Of a stretch of 64,000 nucleotides of DNA, positions 63,063 through 64,000 are shown piece after piece. The notes under the pieces were generated by a model that ran no database searches, was not told the DNA's origin, and worked only from the letters and a program-made list of their open reading frames with translations. This DNA comes from Qipengyuania_C sp046254955 (GTDB taxonomy: Bacteria; Pseudomonadota; Alphaproteobacteria; Sphingomonadales; Sphingomonadaceae). A program made the position numbers and the translations under genes. Where the stretch lies: assembly GCF_046254955.1 (NCBI RefSeq), contig NZ_JBJXRG010000001.1:434001-498000 (forward strand), read 5' to 3'. Within the stretch, counting starts at the first letter, position 1. Every line of letters begins with the position of its first letter.

Positions 63063-63773
63063 TTACCCTGCCATCACCTCGTCCACCCATGCGGGCACCA
63101 GTTCGCCCGCCCTGCCCTGGCGCGATTCGTGAAACCAGTGCGAGCCCTCGGACCGCTCGAGGTTGAGCTCCAGAGTCCGTACGCTCAGCTCGCGTGCATC
63201 GCGCACGAAGCCTGCGGCCGGATAGACCGCGCCACTGGTGCCAATGCTGACGAACAGGTCTGCCTGCCGGATCGCGGCGTAGATCCGCTCCATCTGGTAA
63301 GGCATTTCGCCGAACCACACGACATCGGGGCGCAAACTCGGCGCCTGGCACACTGGGCATGGCGGGCGATCACTCATCGGGGCATCCCATGGCGAGCGCA
63401 TCTCGCAAGACAGGCACAGCGCGCTCTTGAGCTCGCCATGCATGTGCAGCACGCGTTTTGCTCCCGCGCGCTCGTGAAGGTCGTCGACATTCTGGGTGAC
63501 GATCAGCAGCTCTCCGCTCCAACCACGATCGAGCTTGGCCAGCGCTTCATGCGCCGCGTTGGGCTGCTTCGACAGCAAGGCCTCGCGCCGCATATCGTAG
63601 AAGCCGAGCACCAGATCCGGATCGCGGGCAAAGCCTTCGGGCGTCGCCACATCCTCGACCCGGTGCTGCTCCCACAGGCCGCCGGCATCGCGGAAGGTAT
63701 CGATCCCGCTTTCGGCCGAGATACCCGCGCCTGTAAGGATGACGATGTTGCGAATGTCTGGCATGCGCGCCAT
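63063..63773 (-). CDS. cobB: NAD-dependent protein deacylase, sirtuin family
   Basis: A 236-residue class III sirtuin. It has IVILTGAGISAESGIDTFRDAGGLW, the catalytic His region LIVTQNVDDLHERAG with VLHMHGE, zinc cysteines in CLSCEMR and CPVCQAP, and IGTSGAVYPAAGF. Residues Tyr and Arg (YDMRREALL) match those that favour succinyl/malonyl removal (class III, CobB-like). Met15 of the open frame is used as the start; Met18 is equally possible. Divergent from dapB. Confidence 0.92.
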   Translation of the reverse strand: MARMPDIRNIVILTGAGISAESGIDTFRDAGGLWEQHRVEDVATPEGFARDPDLVLGFYDMRREALLSKQPNAAHEALAKLDRGWSGELLIVTQNVDDLHERAGAKRVLHMHGELKSALCLSCEMRSPWDAPMSDRPPCPVCQAPSLRPDVVWFGEMPYQMERIYAAIRQADLFVSIGTSGAVYPAAGFVRDARELSVRTLELNLERSEGSHWFHESRQGRAGELVPAWVDEVMAG

Positions 63774-63799
63774 GAAGCACGTGTGACAAAGGCAAGGCA

Positions 63800-64000
63800 A
63801 TGACAGATTCTGCAATACGGTTTGGGATTATCGGGCATAAAGGCCGGATGGGAAAAGCGATTGCGAAAGCAATCGAGCAAGCTGGCCACGTTTTGCAGGT
63901 TGGTGTCGATGAAGGCGGGAACCCCGGTCCGCTCGCATCCCAATGCGACGTGCTGGTAGACTTCTCTGCTCCAACCGCTCTCAAGACCAACCTCGATGCC
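63800..64000 (+). CDS. dapB: 4-hydroxy-tetrahydrodipicolinate reductase (5' part)
   Basis: A frame starting ATG 63800 runs off the right edge after 67 codons. It reads RFGIIGHKGRMGKAIAKAI, the DapB NAD(P) motif, and then DVLVDFSAPTALKTNLDA, the conserved VDFS strand. DapB makes tetrahydrodipicolinate for lysine and diaminopimelate. Ribosome site AAGG precedes the start. Confidence 0.93.
   Translation, partial: MTDSAIRFGIIGHKGRMGKAIAKAIEQAGHVLQVGVDEGGNPGPLASQCDVLVDFSAPTALKTNLDA

Noticed and set aside
62923..63360. Minus-strand 145-codon frame running past the sirtuin stop
   Set aside because: Different frame from the sirtuin, Arg-rich composition typical of a GC shadow, no motif.

Overview
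The window is high-GC DNA (roughly 60% by eye) from an alphaproteobacterium. It most resembles Sphingomonadales, probably an Erythrobacter/Qipengyuania-like member of the Erythrobacteraceae. That placement rests on protein flavour, a SigF-NrsF/bufferin locus with Caulobacter-type promoter motifs, GANTC (CcrM) sites clustered before dnaA, and a repeat whose translation gives HPELVSGS. No search was run, so taxonomy is inference. Most of the window is housekeeping chromosome with tight, overlapping operons.

Layout. 1-4781 is a six-gene, translationally coupled operon: sulfotransferase-like protein, carrier protein, AMP-ligase, SGNH esterase, MBOAT and a 37-residue membrane microprotein. It has the parts of a D-alanine (Dlt) type envelope-acylation machine, here in a Gram-negative. 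4792-7971 is a lower-GC surface-glycan-type cluster (AlkP-superfamily membrane protein, NoeA-like methyltransferase, small membrane protein) ending at a tRNA-Gln. 8418-15943 holds ppx, rlmE, cytochrome c, pheA, an isoaspartyl peptidase, a TM-helix channel protein, a GNAT and an SDR.

15950-21037 centres on a divergent copper-bufferin locus. Leftward are a DUF2282-like precursor, the MNIO enzyme (DUF692) and its partner (DUF2063). Rightward are a second precursor, DoxX, the ECF factor SigF and the anti-sigma NrsF. Two GTAACC-N16-CGAA promoters lie back to back between the halves, so one sigma factor probably drives both. 21053-30674 carries zntB, an S41 peptidase behind a TACA-N2-TGTA operator, ispG, a pentad-repeat protein, an HDAC-family amidohydrolase, a flavoprotein, two L,D-transpeptidase-type proteins and an EamA transporter.

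30865-37691 contains acnA, a rhodanese lipoprotein, ruvB, a compact GIY-YIG nuclease cassette, a small membrane protein, ruvA and aroC. The cassette has about 30-bp inverted ends, sits in the ruvB start region, and is bracketed by a 41-bp imperfect repeat of the ruvB 5' end. 38355-45347 has katG with a clear terminator, a membrane LytTR regulator, Smr, mltA and a Tim44-like protein. 45558-53776 has secB, murJ, trpS, dut and a coaBC with an unusual acidic linker of about 195 residues. 53773-64000 has ubiB, ubiE, mutM, rpsT, dnaA, an E1-like protein, a DUF418 protein, a sirtuin and the 5' end of dapB.

Strongest candidates for follow-up: the Dlt-like operon with its microprotein shuttle, the GIY-YIG cassette, and the SigF-controlled double bufferin locus.
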